A stretch of 64,000 nucleotides of DNA. Origin: Paenibacillus pinihumi DSM 23905 = JCM 16419 (lineage in GTDB: Bacteria; Bacillota; Bacilli; Paenibacillales; Paenibacillaceae). The stretch covers positions 40,363-104,362 of the forward strand of contig NZ_AULX01000029.1 of assembly GCF_000422505.1 (NCBI RefSeq), given 5' to 3'. The notes beneath the pieces are model-generated. The model was not told where the DNA came from and searched no databases. It saw only the letters and a list, made by a program, of their open reading frames with translations. Below are positions 62,368-64,000 of this stretch, one piece after another (within the stretch, counting starts at the first letter, position 1; each line of letters starts with the position of its first letter). The translations under genes were made by a program, and so were the position numbers.

Positions 62368-63218
62368 CTAATGTTTTCCTCCTTCCCGTCTCCTACAAGT
62401 CCAATAAAGAAATCCTGCAGCCCAAGTGCTGATACTGCATATTTGTCACTGCCGGTAATACGGTTGTCATATACATATTGTGACAGAAATCCGCCGGCTT
62501 TCGTCTCTCCGATGATTCGCAGCCCTTCTGTAGCCTTTCGGACTGAATCGGCAGGGCCTGTGACGCAATAAGCCTTTTCATCAATATCATTCATATCTGT
62601 GTAAAGTACGAGTTCCCCTTTGTTGATAATAATCAGCTTCTCGGCCACTTGAGCCATCTCATCAATGAGATGGGTGGACACGATAACGATTTTTGGTCTC
62701 TCTGTGCAGCTCTCCTGCAGAAGTTCATAAAACGTTCTGCGCATGACCGGATCAAAGCCCATCACAGGCTCATCCAGCACCAGGATCTCCTTGCCTGATG
62801 ATAAACCAAGCAGAGTATTCACCATCGTTTTCATTCCAAATGAGAGCTGATTGTACCGCTTCTTGAGGTCCAGCTTGAACCTCTCGGCATTCCGCAATGC
62901 GAACCCATAATCAAACAGCGGGTTTAAATCATCAGCAGCCCTGAATAAATCGGCAAGCTTCATATTAAATTGTGAGGCATTGCTTTCAATAAAATGTACA
63001 TCCTCCGGCATGGCGAGTGTACTGACTGCCCTGCCGTTGACATAGATGTCGCCACTGGTTGTGTTGATATGCCCGGACAGCGTTTTGAGAAATGTGGTCT
63101 TGCCTGCACCATTGCGTCCCAGCAGGCAGTAGATGCCAGGCTGCTCGATGGAGAGTGAAAAATAATTCAGCGCAATCGATTTGCCGTAGTCTTTTATGAC
63201 ATTTTTAAATTCAATCAT
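62364..63218 (-). CDS. ABC transporter ATPase (YtrB-like)
   Basis: A 284-residue ATPase with Walker A LLGRNGAGKTTF near 33-44, a signature region QLSFGMKTMV near 127 and Walker B LVLDEPVMGFD near 150-160. ATG 63218 has AAAGGAG 7 nt upstream and overlaps the GntR stop. It is the middle gene of a GntR-ATPase-permease operon. Confidence 0.9.
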   Translation of the reverse strand: MIEFKNVIKDYGKSIALNYFSLSIEQPGIYCLLGRNGAGKTTFLKTLSGHINTTSGDIYVNGRAVSTLAMPEDVHFIESNASQFNMKLADLFRAADDLNPLFDYGFALRNAERFKLDLKKRYNQLSFGMKTMVNTLLGLSSGKEILVLDEPVMGFDPVMRRTFYELLQESCTERPKIVIVSTHLIDEMAQVAEKLIIINKGELVLYTDMNDIDEKAYCVTGPADSVRKATEGLRIIGETKAGGFLSQYVYDNRITGSDKYAVSALGLQDFFIGLVGDGKEENIR

Positions 63219-63567
63219 GGCCATGCTCCTTTATAATTTTCAGTAAATCCTCCACGGATATGCCGATCTTATTCGCACTTTCAATAAACTCCGGCACAAA
63301 TTGCTCAAAAAATGTTTCGCGACGCTCTCTTAAAATAATCTCCTTGGCTTCTTGTGTTACAGCCATGCCCACACCTCTTTTTTTATACAAGATGCCCCGA
63401 TCGTTCAGTATGCTAACGGCCTTAACCGAGGTTGTCGGATTTACGGACAGCAGCTTTGAGATTTGTGTCGTTGAGATAATCATGTCGTCCACACCATATC
63501 TGCCCGAAAGAATATCATCCTCAATCATTTCCACGATTTGTACAAAAACCGGTTTTTCAAATTTCAT
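63211..63567 (-). CDS. GntR-family repressor, YtrA type
   Basis: A 118-residue short GntR regulator: winged helix with FVQIVEMIEDDILSGRYGVD, then TTQISKLLSVNPTTSVKAVS and LNDRGILYKKRGVGMAV. A helical dimerisation tail (FFEQFVPEFIESANKI) replaces the large effector domain, which defines the YtrA subfamily. AGAGGGG precedes the ATG. It should repress its own operon through the palindrome 33 nt upstream. Confidence 0.92.
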   Translation of the reverse strand: MKFEKPVFVQIVEMIEDDILSGRYGVDDMIISTTQISKLLSVNPTTSVKAVSILNDRGILYKKRGVGMAVTQEAKEIILRERRETFFEQFVPEFIESANKIGISVEDLLKIIKEHGHD

Positions 63568-63599
63568 TCCCGCCCCTCTTTCAACTCCATGGGATAAAT

Positions 63600-63623
63600 G
63601 GTTAATGATTTAACTCATTAACC
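63600..63623 (-). promoter_or_regulatory. Operator of the YtrA-type repressor
   Basis: GGTTAATGA and TCATTAACC form a perfect 9-bp inverted repeat around TTTAAC, 33 nt upstream of the repressor start. It is the expected target of the GntR protein. Confidence 0.65.
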
Positions 63624-63744
63624 TGAATTTATGCGATAATCGGAATTTTGTCAAGGATTTTTGTGAATGATGTTATTCGTCTGTGATAATGTCATCCCAT
63701 AACTGTTCTGAGATAATGTCACTATGGGACAGGAGACAATTACG

Positions 63745-64000
63745 TTGACAAAAGCCGAACTGAAGAAGGTACACGTAGTGGAGAAGATTCTTGAGGGACA
63801 TATGACGAATGCGGAAGGAGCGGCAGCCTTGGGGATGACGCAGCGCCAGGTCATCCGGTTGAAGAAAAACTACCAAACAGGAGGCGCACAAAAACTTGCC
63901 CATGGAAACCGGGGTCGGAAACCGAGCCATGCGCTGGCGGATGAAATCAAGGAACGGGTGGTGACCTTGTACAAGGAGAAATACCATGGAAGCAACAACT
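63745..64000 (+). mobile_element. ISNCY-family transposase gene, N-terminal part (continues beyond the window)
   Basis: From TTG 63745 (AGGAG 9 nt upstream) the plus strand encodes MTKAELKKVHVVEKILEGH followed by NAEGAAALGMTQRQVIRLKK, a helix-turn-helix typical of ISNCY/IS1202-group transposases. AHGNRGRKPSHALADEIKER follows. The gene is cut by the window edge. The sequence 63680-63722 (repeated GATAATGTCA) probably belongs to the left end of the element. Confidence 0.75.

Overview
The window looks like chromosome of a spore-forming, low-to-mid GC Gram-positive bacterium, most likely Paenibacillus or a close relative. The case rests on purine-rich ribosome-binding sites, frequent TTG/GTG starts, two T-box leaders, cre-like, Fur-like, Zur-like and LexA/DinR-like boxes of Bacillus type, two YesM/YesN-type two-component systems beside carbohydrate ABC transporters, and an ISNCY-type transposase at the right edge. 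I saw no rRNA, tRNA or CRISPR array. All family names are recognised from sequence by eye; no database search was run.

Layout. 1-4.3 kb: an ABC exporter, then an iron section (IsdG/HmoA-type heme monooxygenase and a Btr-like AraC regulator fused to a siderophore-binding domain, both preceded by Fur-like boxes). 4.3-14.4 kb: a minus-strand sugar operon running from 14230 to 4373 (lipoprotein sugar-binding protein, xylose-isomerase-like protein, Gfo/Idh/MocA dehydrogenase, two permeases, sensor kinase, AraC response regulator, MFS transporter), closed by a terminator at 4277-4311. 14.7-19.3 kb: small housekeeping genes, a 35-residue small-protein gene with its own promoter and terminator, two acetyltransferases, and a zinc-starvation unit (COG0523 GTPase, zinc-independent S14, DUF3024) with two Zur-like boxes. 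19.4-34.9 kb: an AT-rich accessory region. It holds an XRE regulator facing an 83-residue gene across twin palindromes, a reverse transcriptase of the antiphage type with unknown genes downstream, and a nine-gene cluster that looks like a circular-bacteriocin locus with two tandem precursor genes. The cluster is bracketed by a broken and an intact copy of the same MarR gene. Also here are an SOS-controlled DinB-fold gene, a retropepsin-like protease pair, an IS3-type remnant and a 55-residue membrane peptide.

34.9-45.5 kb: a secreted metzincin protease and a small lipoprotein, then a second minus-strand carbohydrate locus (YesM-type kinase, response regulator, LplA/B/C-type transporter, short-chain dehydrogenase, ThuA-like protein, Fsr-like exporter) with two strong cre matches. 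45.7-64 kb: asd with a T-box leader, a polysaccharide deacetylase, a 170-bp inverted-repeat element, methyltransferases (one behind a T-box that reads like a leucine leader, one broken), TIM-barrel sugar isomerase-like proteins, a copper-amine-oxidase-N-domain protein, a phosphotriesterase-like protein, an AAA+ ATPase behind a third Zur-like box, a LysR regulator, several GNAT acetyltransferases, a YkoP-like protein, a YtrA-type GntR/ABC operon with its operator, and the start of a transposase.

The strongest candidates for something undescribed are the two-precursor circular bacteriocin locus (about 24.0-29.5 kb) and the adjacent reverse-transcriptase locus (about 20.2-23.4 kb). The small-protein gene at 15875-15982, the Zur-linked AAA+ ATPase and the leucine-type T-box in front of a methyltransferase are also worth checking.
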